In this document: positions 14,025 to 23,800 of the stretch, piece by piece
Numbering within the stretch: position 1 is the stretch's first letter
Layout of the letters: each line of letters opens with the position of its first letter
DNA from: Trichosphaerium sp. ATCC 40318
Lineage: Eukaryota; Discosea; Flabellinia; Trichosidae
Reading direction: 5' to 3'
DNA length: 64,000 bases
Assembly (NCBI GenBank): GCA_038496445.1
Contig: JALMLS010000050.1
Span: 23,046 to 87,045 of the forward strand
The notes under the pieces: model-generated
Told to the model about the DNA's origin: nothing
What the model saw: only the letters and a program-made list of their open reading frames with translations
The model's database searches: none
Program-made: the position numbers and the translations under genes

Positions 14025-14480
14025 TTAAGCATAGGTAGGTTGTTTCTTCTTGCGAGCAACAAGTACGCATCCAACAATGCATCCAATACAACAGCCCAAA
14101 AGAGCAATACCACCTAACAAATAGTCACGTGAGAACAGGAAACAAAAACAACAATGGGGAAGGGAAAGAAAAAACGTACCAATGATAGCAACGGGTAGTA
14201 CCCATTTCTTCAGACACGCTGAGCCAACGACTTGATCCGTACAACATTCTGCCATTATACCAGCATCTTTATTCATAATAGTGCCACTGCATGTACAGCA
14301 AAAATCCCAACCATTGTACTCAATAAACAACTCATTTGCTGGACAACTTGTATCTAGAGTTACTTCACAGCTTATGCCATCAGTATCTGGCCCTGACGAC
14401 ATTAGTTTCGTCTCTGCAAGGAACGTAGAGGCGCATAGGTATGCGAAAGATAGTATTAGGACGAGAGTAGTTGCTGTCAT
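14025..14480 (-). CDS. Small Cys-rich type I membrane protein, paralogue A
   Basis: ATG at 14478-14480, stop at 14025-14027. The N-terminal signal peptide is MTATTLVLILSFAYLCASTF. The ectodomain carries eight cysteines (pattern C..C..CCxC..CC..C). After KKWVLPVAI a GT-AG intron of 66 nt (14114-14179) interrupts the transmembrane helix; splicing joins VAIIG to GIALLGCCIGC. A short basic tail ends ARKKKQPTYA. The intron length is a multiple of three with no in-frame stop, so the unspliced frame is also open. The intron carries tcacgtgac near its 3' end. The nearest relative is the paralogue at 15481-15933, with matching signal peptide, all cysteines and 5' flank. Family not recognised; a surface protein is inferred. 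Confidence 0.85.
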   Translation of the reverse strand: MTATTLVLILSFAYLCASTFLAETKLMSSGPDTDGISCEVTLDTSCPANELFIEYNGWDFCCTCSGTIMNKDAGIMAECCTDQVVGSACLKKWVLPVAIIGTFFLSLPHCCFCFLFSRDYLLGGIALLGCCIGCIVGCVLVARKKKQPTYA

Positions 14481-14528
14481 TGTGGTGGAAGATAAATATG
14501 GGTGTAACTCACAACTTTTACTTCACGG
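14481..14528 (-). promoter_or_regulatory. Duplicated 5' flank of paralogue A
   Basis: The plus-strand words gataaatatgggtgtaactc and acaacttttacttcac immediately upstream of the ATG recur almost identically upstream of paralogue B (15934-15984). Conservation of the flank suggests the 5' UTR or promoter was copied together with the gene. Confidence 0.7.
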
Positions 14529-14765
14529 AACAGGAGAAAAAAACGGTCCACCAAGCAAAAAAGCATACTATTGTTTATTGTCCATGTCATACAAGTTAGA
14601 AGATTTTTTGCCAGTTCATATTTCTCCGGAAAACTTGCAAGTTGCAAATTTTATCAAACCTTGCACGACTTTGCGAGATTGTTTATGAGTGTAGCACTGC
14701 ACTAGAGTACACACGCTAACCTGTTGAAGTATCCTTATAGAGTACAGTGTGATGTAGGTCCAGAA

Positions 14766-14778
14766 AGTCACGTGCTCA
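14766..14778. repeat. 13-mer agtcacgtgctca, copy 3
   Basis: Exact match to the copies at 13077 and 13586. Confidence 0.8.
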
Positions 14779-14829
14779 TTACTGATTGTGAGTTACTTCT
14801 TGAAATAGCGTTATTTCAGGGCAACTTCA

Positions 14830-15109
14830 ATGGATAGATTTGAAGTTTTCTGGAATGTAGACTTGAAGAATGAAGAAATAATTTTTGACAGTCTAAAATC
14901 TGGTCGAATTACAAAGTTGTCCTATGATGGAGTCGGTTAGTTTTTGCTTATTATTTTGCCTCCGATGCTTACTACAATACGAGCAAAGTGCTTTAGAGTA
15001 ATTTCACATGTCAGGTTTCATGTAAAACAAGGACATCTTTTGTTGTACTTCTTGAAATGGTACGGTAATTGGCTGTTTTACAGGACTTTGCGTTACCAAT
15101 CGCCCCTAA
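14830..15109 (+). CDS. Doubtful small two-exon ORF
   Basis: ATG 14830 opens a frame (MDRFEVFWNVDLKNEEIIFD) that could splice at a gttag donor (about 14935) to an acag acceptor (15083), ending with TAA at 15107-15109, for 43 residues in all. Sequence composition is protein-like but there is no homology I recognise. It lies between two minus-strand paralogues and may be chance. Confidence 0.22.
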
Positions 15110-15480
15110 GAAAACTCATAATTTTATGCTCCTACAAACTTTTCTTTTTAGCCATCATTTGCTTTGTAGTTATCTGTGGGCGTAAGGTATTCATTACAAA
15201 AGTTCTTAGCCAAATAAAAATATCCCAGGTTTAAATGAAAGTCGACATGTAATAAAGTTAATAAAACCATAATTCTCCTTACCTCGTACCTGTAGCAACT
15301 CATCTTATAACCGTAGCTAAGTTAGTCGACATAGTCGAACGGATGAAAACTAATTGAAAAAACAAAATGTATGCGCTTTCTTTGTTAAAATAGTTTATTA
15401 TGAAACACGTGCAAAAGAGTTTCTCCATTGTATTGTTCGCACGTAACAAGTCAATCATCGAGACCTTGCTGTGCGTAAAA

Positions 15481-15933
15481 TTAAGCATAGGTAGGTTGTC
15501 TCTTCTTGCGAGCACAAAGTACACATCCAACAATACATCCAATACAACAGCCCAAAAGAGCGATACCGGCTAACAAACAGTCACGTGGGAACATGAAACA
15601 AAAAAGAAAGGAAAAGGGAAAAAACGTACCAACGATAGCAACGGGTAGTACCCATTTCTTCAGACATGCTGAGCCAACGGCTTGACCCATACAACATCCT
15701 GCCATTATACCAGCGTCTTTATTTATCCAACTACCACTGCATGTACAGCAAAAATCAAAACCACCGTACGACATAAACACTTCTTTTGGATCAGGACAAC
15801 TTGTGGCTTGAGTTTTTTCACAGTTTATGCCATAAGTATCTGGTCCTGACGACATTAGTTTTGTCTCTGCAAGGAATGTAGAGGCACATAGGCATGCGAA
15901 AGATAGTATTAGGACGAGAGTAGTTGCTGTCAT
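15481..15933 (-). CDS. Small Cys-rich type I membrane protein, paralogue B
   Basis: ATG 15931-15933, stop 15481-15483. It has the same plan as paralogue A: signal peptide MTATTLVLILSFACLCASTF, eight-Cys ectodomain, single TM segment split by a phase-compatible intron of 60 nt (15570-15629), basic tail ARKKRQPTYA. The ectodomain differs from A mainly between the first cysteines (PDPKEVFMSYGG versus PANELFIEYNG), while the TM and tail are nearly identical, so divergence is concentrated in the exposed part. The intron again contains cacgtgac close to the acceptor. Function unknown; probably a cell-surface protein. Confidence 0.85.
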   Translation of the reverse strand: MTATTLVLILSFACLCASTFLAETKLMSSGPDTYGINCEKTQATSCPDPKEVFMSYGGFDFCCTCSGSWINKDAGIMAGCCMGQAVGSACLKKWVLPVAIVGTFFPFSFLFCFMFPRDCLLAGIALLGCCIGCIVGCVLCARKKRQPTYA

Positions 15934-15984
15934 TGTGTTGGAAGATGATAAATATGGGTGTAACTCACAACTTTTACTTCACAG
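15934..15984 (-). promoter_or_regulatory. Duplicated 5' flank of paralogue B
   Basis: Near-identical to 14481-14528, with a small insertion next to the ATG. This supports recent tandem duplication including the proximal promoter or 5' UTR. Confidence 0.7.
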
Positions 15985-16772
15985 AAATCCCAGATTTTAA
16001 CGACCGAGGAAGCGATTCTCGCGAAAATTCAAGCTAGCGCGTGCCTACTAACTATCGGATATCCGTTTACATTGTTAAAAGGTGCTGATTGTACGCTAGA
16101 TCTTTTTTTTTAACTTCAAGGGTTTCGAGAATCCTACTAACTGTATACCACCAAAACCTGTTGGTAACACGTGACAAATGGTTTTCTTCAGTGGTATTAG
16201 ATCGTGCACCACTAGCTTATGAAGAAGTGACTTCTCGCCATTTGTCGTGACAATTGTTTCTTGTTACGCTCATATTGCTGTGAAATATCTATTGCGTTCT
16301 AGCGTGCAGTTTCGCAGGTATTCGTGCAGCGAAACGCTAGGGATCATAAAAATAACATACTACGGTGTAGAGGAGTTACGTTTGTTTGAAACGATGAGTA
16401 TTGCGACACAGAATGAGAAACAATCAGAAGAGTATGATCAATTAAAAAAGTGATTTATCTGAACATTTATTCGAAACCTCATCAACACCGTTATGTATCT
16501 ATCAAAATAACGCAATATTAAGAAGGTCACATACTCTACATACTATAACCTTGCTATTGTAGTTCTATAACAGCTGTCGGGACAAAGGCACCTTCCGGTT
16601 AAATACCATCTGCTTGTGAATAGGAGAAATAACAGACGTCACTAAAGATAAGGGAGATTATAGTTTCTCAAAGTTGGTGATCTGTTACCATCAACACTAC
16701 AAGACGTTCAAACATTTGTTATGCTTTTCAAGCAATGAAAGAATGTATGAAAGCCGAAAATAATTCAATTTC
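15985..16772. other. Intergenic
   Basis: No supported gene. A 68-codon plus frame at 16247-16453 has no motif. CACGTG at 16169. Confidence 0.4.
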
Positions 16773-17146
16773 TTAGCTGAAGACGTTGTATTTACAATTG
16801 TTGGTGCTATTTGTTGATGGATTTAGTGTTGTGGGAGGTAGCGTGTTGTTGTAGGATGAAGCGTTGTAGGAGAAGCTGTACTTGGTGGAGCCGTGAATGA
16901 AAACTCTGTTTGGTATAAGTTGATTTCCGAGAGCTTGTGGGCATACAAAACTAGAAAACAAAATGAGCAATGTAGGTATGAATAAGTGCGTACTGACGTG
17001 AATGATGTAATATTGAAACCAATACTAGTAGGTGATACAATGTAATTTGTGACGGAAGAGAAAATCCTACAAGGAGATAGGAAAAGAGGCAGTGTTGTTG
17101 CAGAAAAAACAACAATCAACAAAAAGTTTGTGGAATGATCATGCAT
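16773..17146 (-). CDS. Small predicted secreted protein, Ser/Thr/Asn-rich C-terminus
   Basis: ATG at 17144-17146 (MHDHSTNFLLIVVFSATTLP) begins a hydrophobic leader like a signal peptide. A short GT-AG intron (gtacgcac...ttttctag, about 16954-16996) joins the first part to FVCPQALGNQLIPNRVFIHG and a Ser/Thr/Asn/Pro-rich end with several N-x-S/T sites; stop at 16773-16775. It may be O/N-glycosylated and secreted. No domain is recognised. It is convergent with nothing obvious and lies 350 bp downstream of the propeller protein's stop on the same strand. Confidence 0.5.
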
Positions 17147-17495
17147 GGTGTTGATTCTCGAAGTCAATTATAGAAGCCACCGATTGATTCAAAGTATTTA
17201 TAGAATGTATTCCTGTAGTACGCGAATATGCACAGGTATCGCCTTACCCTGGATGGGTAGTAATGACCATCTAAAACGTGGAATATCGCCAGTCTTTTTT
17301 GATAATATTGGTCAAGCCTCAATGCCGTTACTTCAAGGCCATTCAGGACAACAATACTAGAAAATGAAAAGTGAGTGTAACCGTGCGCAAGAAATTAATG
17401 GCTATGTAATGAAAAAGTGTTAATTTGCGGCAAGTAACAGCAGGAATTGGTTTTTTTATCTCATGATTTTTTTATTTTATTTTACTAGTACAAAT
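17147..17495. other. Intergenic
   Basis: No supported gene; short frames only. The end near 17470 is T-rich, just beyond the stop codon of the minus-strand gene upstream. Confidence 0.4.
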
Positions 17496-19919
17496 TTAAT
17501 CTTCTTGGTCTATAGCAGCTGATAGTCGTGGATCTTGTCCACTTTCCATCATTTTTACAAGCTTTTTTTGAGAATCACTATGAAGCTTCTTCTTTACTAC
17601 AACACCAACAATGATAGCAACGATAACGATAATTATTACGACAGCAACAATGATTGCAGCATACCATGTTTGAAAACCAGATGAGCTAGAAGTATCACAT
17701 GTGTTCTCAAATGAAATAAAAACAACAAAACTCTTCTCTCTATATTGTTGTCGTGCCGTTGCCTTTTCACAACTTACTCCATCGTGCCTTAAAATCAAGG
17801 TGTTAGAAAACCAAAAAAAGAAAAAAAGTTTGACACGATTAATTGATTTCAAACTCAAATACACGAGTCACGTGGTAAAAAATTTTGTGAAAGTTAGTTC
17901 TTGTAACCGTAAAACAAAATAGAATTGTTCTTTTGTTTTGATGTCGTACACATTGAGTGTAAGGTCATCGAATTCCGAGTTATCGTAACATTCATAATGA
18001 GCTATTTCTATTACTGTATCATTTCTTTGTATCTTTAAAACCAGTTCTCCGTCAAATGAAGCACATCCTTTAAGAAACGTATTAATTAACAACTACAGGT
18101 ATTGCTTATCTATTTTTTATTCGCACCTCTAATATGTAATGTCCCACCTCCATCTATTGTGAGTGTATTGTTTGTAACAAAGTCACCTACATTTGGTTAA
18201 AAAAAGTAAGAAAATAACAAGAAACAAAAGCTAAAACTCAGGTGTACTAACCATTCACTATTATGTCGTGTAGAACAGTGAAAGGTTCTTCTATGACCAC
18301 TGAATTTTGAAAAACCCAAACACCACCAACACAATCACTATTAGGTACAGGCGGTTCTGGACAAGGTATAGACGTTGGTTCAGCAGTTGGAGCTTCTGTG
18401 GGTTCTGCTGTTGGACTTGAAGTCGTTGGTGCTTCAGTGACCGGTGGATCTGTAACCGGTGGTGCTGTGGTTGGCGGTAACGTAGTAGGTGGTGCTGTAG
18501 GCGGTACTGGAGGGAGCTAAGCAAATAAGTATGGCGGGCACTTTGAGGGTTTTTTATCTTTTCTTACGTTAGTTGGTGTCCATACAACAAGCGGTCCTAG
18601 ATCGAGAGATTGATCGAATTCTTGTGCATTTGTTAAGTCTTTCTCAATTGAATAAATACCAAAGCCTTCATCCCAGAAATATATTAATGGACTAATGTGA
18701 TCAACTGAGATGCTTTTTGGGCTATCAAATCCGGAAGTTGATATTATTGATCCATCAGCTACATTGTATCGCATTATTGTACCATTATTGGGTAGCGCAA
18801 GATACAACAGCTTCGATGTTGAGTCTAAAGAAATACTAGCGCTGCTTGCATCTGATTGTTTGGTTAAGGTTTTGAAGTCAGACTTTTTTTGGCGCTTACC
18901 TGTGAATATTGTTTCTCTTGATGATATACCTACTGTTACATCAAGTCTAAAGACATCCGAGCTGTCAGAAGTCACAAAATACAACCAATCACTAAATTTA
19001 TCCTTTGACATGGCTATAAAACGTTGGTAAGCATCAATACAAACGAAAGAATAGAGGAAGAAAAGTTTAGTTTTGGTATGAAAAGGGCGGAAAAATTCCA
19101 ATCACTTTTCTTCCGTTGTAATGCCACTCCGTTGTCTAAGAAGCTTACCCCTTCGACTTTCAAAAAAAAAAACTATCTTAAAGGAGTGACGTGTTTGTGA
19201 ATTGTTTTTAAAGAATACTTACAGATAACATTAGGTATGAGAGCAATCGTTGTGCTTGTTCCTTCGCAGTCACTGAAGCCTATCCTGTATATCCTTGTAG
19301 AAGACGCATAATATAATAGCTTATCCTCATCATCGGCATCCACTGCGTTTAAGATACTTATGTCCCTGGAAGCGAAAGTATAAGGATTATTCTCTTGTCC
19401 ATCGTAATCAATACTAACAAAATTCTGTAAGCAAAAAAACAAATTTATCACGTGATAAAAAAGAAGCAAAAGCTCGAACAGCCTTATTTGGGCGAACAAT
19501 TATAAATGGACCTGAAACAACAATACCGTACTACGGAGTAGAAAATTCTCCTTAACCACCCTTGTTTTGCTTTACGTACCAGTACAGCACATCAGAACTC
19601 GAACCAGGTTTGCTCAACGCTAAAAAAAGTCTGTAATTATATCTGTTAACCGACACATCAGCAATAGAGTCCCCTGCGTTCTCATTTAGATCTAGCCAAT
19701 CATACGTGTATGCCTTTGGATCTATGGGAACCATTGATCGCATGTCCGAAATACCTTCTGCTCGCGTGTACGAAATGGATTGTTGTGCCTGCCTCAGATA
19801 AAACTTTATTTAGCATGTTTTCAAAAAGAATTACAAGTAAAAAAAAAAATTAACTAAAATCGCACCCATGTTGCGGTAACGGAAAGTAATAAAAATGCGA
19901 ATAGACTGGCTGTATACAT
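17496..19919 (-). CDS. Propeller-like ectodomain, PT-rich stalk, single-pass membrane protein
   Basis: ATG 19917-19919 begins a signal peptide (MYTASLFAFLLLSVTATW). Exons downstream encode repeated strands with the look of an NHL/YWTD-type beta-propeller: DISILNAVDADDEDKLLYYA, DKFSDWLYFVTSDSSDVFRL, SISLDSTSKLLYLALPNNGT, SISVDHISPLIYFWDEG. Then comes a stalk of Pro/Thr repeats (about 18370-18515, PPTTLPPTTAPPVTDPPVTE), a short beta-rich region (LTIDGGGTLHIRG), a transmembrane helix (AAIIVAVVIIIVIVAIIVGV) and a short tail ending SAAIDQED; stop 17496-17498. Surface receptor or adhesion role is inferred from architecture. Exact propeller class is uncertain. It diverges from the Ras-like/kinase gene across 900 bp. 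Confidence 0.8.
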
Positions 19920-20818
19920 GAACTACCAAAAAGTCAATTCAAGGAGACTTTACTGCAAACGTGTTGTGTTCACAAGCGTAAATAGAAGCAAACAAAATGT
20001 AAGTTCCAAACAAGCCAGAATCGGATTGACTTTGTACAATAAAGGGACGATACAAACTGTGAGTTTTACTTTTAGTGGGCCTAATACCCATATGACTGAT
20101 CTCATACTTAAAATCAAAGTACTATCTCGAAGAATTATGAATTTTTTGTGAATTTCAGACAGTCCGAAGATCTACAAACCCTACGAGGGTTGAAATAAGT
20201 TATAGCGTGCGGTTGATCGAGAGACTGCTATATTCTGTTTTTACTTATTTTGTACACTTTCCTTATTTCCTATGAAGCCAACAACATCCTCGAAGGCCCT
20301 CTAGGTTGTCGCCAATCGTTTTATTAACAAATCAAGCTTCCGAAAGCAAATCTAGCTATGTCACGCGTATAATTATCCGCCCGTAAAGGTATGAGGTTGT
20401 TTTAACAACTCGCAAACTCTTCACGAGTTCTGAACAGTTATTTGGTCAATTTCATGCCAGATGATGGCGGTTTTATCAAGGCGAGGTAACTCAGTGCCAA
20501 AGCACCGCCCGCGCTCGCATAGAGTATTACCACACGCGGATTGATAAAATAACCAATGATCTTCAATGAAACCACGCATGGCGTTCAGCACAGCCTAAAC
20601 AGGTTTCTCGTCCTAAAATCACGTGACCGTACTTATTTTAACCTAAGTAAAACAAAGTAGCAATAATTGGTGTACTTACGTTTATGTAACGAAGGATTTG
20701 CCTTTAACCACGTTTGCGGGTCAAAAATGGATTGATACAGTTCACATGTGCTTTTTACTTTTTTTTTTCATTTCTACTGCATTTTTCATGCGTGTGACAC
20801 TTGAAGAACGCCAAAACA
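19920..20818. promoter_or_regulatory. Divergent intergenic with a decayed foldback
   Basis: 900 bp between two divergent starts with no supported gene. CACGTG at 20620. Within it, 20428-20600 forms an imperfect inverted repeat listed separately. GC content rises locally around 20480-20545 compared with the flanks. Confidence 0.4.
20428..20600. repeat. Decayed inverted repeat (possible foldback element)
   Basis: By hand alignment the left arm from ctgaac (about 20430) through ttttatcaag (20471) to ggtaact pairs with the reverse complement of the right arm: taccac, ttgataaaat (about 20541) and gttcag (about 20583). Matches are scattered (ctgaac/gttcag, ttcat/atgaa, ttttatcaa/ttgataaaa, ggtaa/ttacc), so it is degenerate and less certain than the hairpin at 9874. 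Confidence 0.4.
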
Positions 20819-23800
20819 ATGGAAGTAAATAAGTTTACGCTACTTGGTGGTCCTCTAACCGGTAAATCGTATGCGTAATTTACCCTTTTTACTTCATCTC
20901 AAGTACTAATTTTCTGTTTTCTAAAAAGAGCTTTGGTTGAAAGGGTAAGAATATAAAGGGAAAAAGAAAACGTTTCACTCTTTCTGTCACGTTTTGTATT
21001 TTGTGACTTTGTTTATATCTTTAGTTGGTCAATAATACGTATACAGATCAATGGACTCAAACATTTGAAGGCGCGTTAATGTATATATAAGTATTTTAAA
21101 ACTTTTTCTAGATCATTTTCGTCATCCACTTGTTATTGGTGGTATAATTAATGTCATTGATATCACAGGTAACTTCTCTGTTCTTTTTTATTATTTCGTC
21201 CCGTACAATTGTAATAATTTATTACAGATGTTAGTGGTGATGCTGACGCACGTGCGCACATGGAAGGTGTTATAAGGCACGTGAAAATGGACCTCGACGC
21301 CAAAACCAAAAAAAAAAACTACCAAACATTCCGAATATATTTTCTTTTGCACTGCTTTCTCTCATTGTTTGTCTTTAGGGATAACTGGGCTTTCTTGTTA
21401 GTTTTCTCAGTTAAGGATAGAGACGGGTATGAATTGGTAAGTACACAATTTGAGTTGCCGTACTTGGTGTATCTAACCAAACAAACATTAAGATGATTCC
21501 ATATCATGACAAGTTGAAGGCTATCAAAGGTGACTTTCTTGAGGCGTCACTTTTCAATAAGGATTAAAATGAGATCTTTTTAGGACCTGCTGGGTTTAAA
21601 GTAGTTCTTGTTGGGACTATGAGTGATAGTAAAGATAGATGTATTACAACAGCTGAAGGAGAGAAAATTGCAGGGTTTGTGTGCTTTCAAATAACGCGTA
21701 TTTTTGGTGATCTTTCTTAGATATATGAAGTGTGATTATATTGAGACGTCTGCTAAGGGTGATGTTAATGTATCTACACCTTTTATAAATCTTGCAAAGC
21801 AACTTGAAGGATGGGAAATACCAAAAAGAAAAAACGCCCAAAAAAAAAGAAAAAAAGTAAAACATACTGTAAAAAACTTTACCGTACGTGATATGAGCCC
21901 ACGTGATTATAATTTTTGATTTTGATTTTTTGTAAGTATTAATTTTTGTTCACGTGATATTTTAGAAACCTGTTCATCGTAAACGAAAGCAACCTAAAAG
22001 AGCGAAACCATTGGCAAGAAAAGGTGTAAAACAAAGAAAGAAAAAAGGCTTTTTGAAAATATCTTTCTCAAAAAGAAAGCGCCGAAAAGATAATCCAATA
22101 ACAAGAGCAGAGTTAATGCTACCAAAACGTAGACAAGGACGTCATATAGCTTCTCAAGGTAAGTAAGAAACAATAGATACAGATACAGCTCAAAGATTTT
22201 CATCTCAAAAGAGATGAAAATAAAAAGAAATAGGGTTAACTTTCTTCTATGATTTTGGCACTTACACTTATTTAGGTATTGCATTGATACTACTTGGTAT
22301 GGGCTTAAATCCTTTGGGAATGGGTTCAGGTGAAAACAAGCAACCAGAAAGAAATTACAACACGTGAGGGTTCCTCCTTCTTTTAAACGAATTTTATCAT
22401 TACTTCTTACAATAATATAGAGCTCCTACGCCGCGCAAGCCACGGAAGTCTGTCAAAGAGACGTTCCCTTCTCCTAAGCTAAGAAAATTATCAAGGACAA
22501 ACACACAGCCAGCAATGCCAACCGTAAGTAAAGATAAGCCACTCTGGCTTTAACTAAAGTACTCTATTATTAGATGCTCAACTCAAGTTACCGAAATACA
22601 CGAATTGCCAGTATAAAAAGAAGAAAACATAGTAGCGCCAGAGGACATCGAAGAAATATGACCGAAGGTGTCTCATCGCAAGCAATAAAGAGGAATAGTC
22701 CTGTAGGCGTTGGTGGAGGCGATTTCTTGTCGGTGGGAACAAGACCACGAGCAAGTACGTGTCATGTTGTTTGTGCAGCCATTTTTCGATTGTAACACGT
22801 GTTAGCGAGTAAATCTAGGTTTGTGCCTCCACCGGACAGAAGAGCACTTATTGCTGCTATCACTGCAGAATTAATGTCTCCTCTCGTTGATTCATACTCA
22901 GAAGAGTCTTATACAGACGATGAGTACTCATACTCTGATGAAGAATACACTGACGAGTCCGAAGGTAACTGAAAATTATTTGCCATCCTGTTTTCCATTT
23001 GCCACTATTTCGATTAGTTTGCCCCTAATCAATGTTACTAGATATAAGTGCAGAAAACTCTTCTTTAAGTATGGAAAACGCGTCACAATCTTTGAAATCA
23101 GCCCCTTCAAGAATAGTTTCTCCAACACCTCGTGCATCTTCTCCCTTGGCTTCTTCTTTCTCTGCGCCAAGAATTGCAATCAAACATTCCTCACCACTAT
23201 CAGCTACACAACCACGTGTTGAGATCCGTAGACCTTCTGCAACAAGTGGAGACTTACCACCGCGCTTGCCAACGAGACCAAGTTTTGGAACACCACCTCC
23301 ATCTCCTAAAACAGCTCATAGATTTATAAACCCTCAACCTGCTGTCTTATCGCCAACTCCAAAAAGACCATCTCCTTATGGTAGGCCGTCTCTTAGGATG
23401 CCTACAAGTCGTTCTCCATCACCACCTGGAACCAGCCCAACGCCGAGCAGATCTCCTTCACCAACAGCAACCTTAACCACTTTGAGTACTTCACCTTATG
23501 GAAGTAGATCACCTTCGCCTCCGACAAGTCCTCTAGCAGTACCAATGAATGGGAGTAGGTCGCCCTCACCACCATCTCCTGTGTTACCTCGGGTTAATGG
23601 ACATGAGCAACCAGTATCCCATAAATACTCTGTGAATGGAGGAAGGAAACCAAGTACTGTCATCACGCCGGCGTATGATTCCTTTAATTTATATTAAAAA
23701 ACTGTATTTAACACTTCTTAGTCCGCCATCTCGAAAAAGCCAACAGCCCTCACTTACACCAAATCAAGGAATGTTGGCACGAGAAAAAGGAGAAAAAGGT

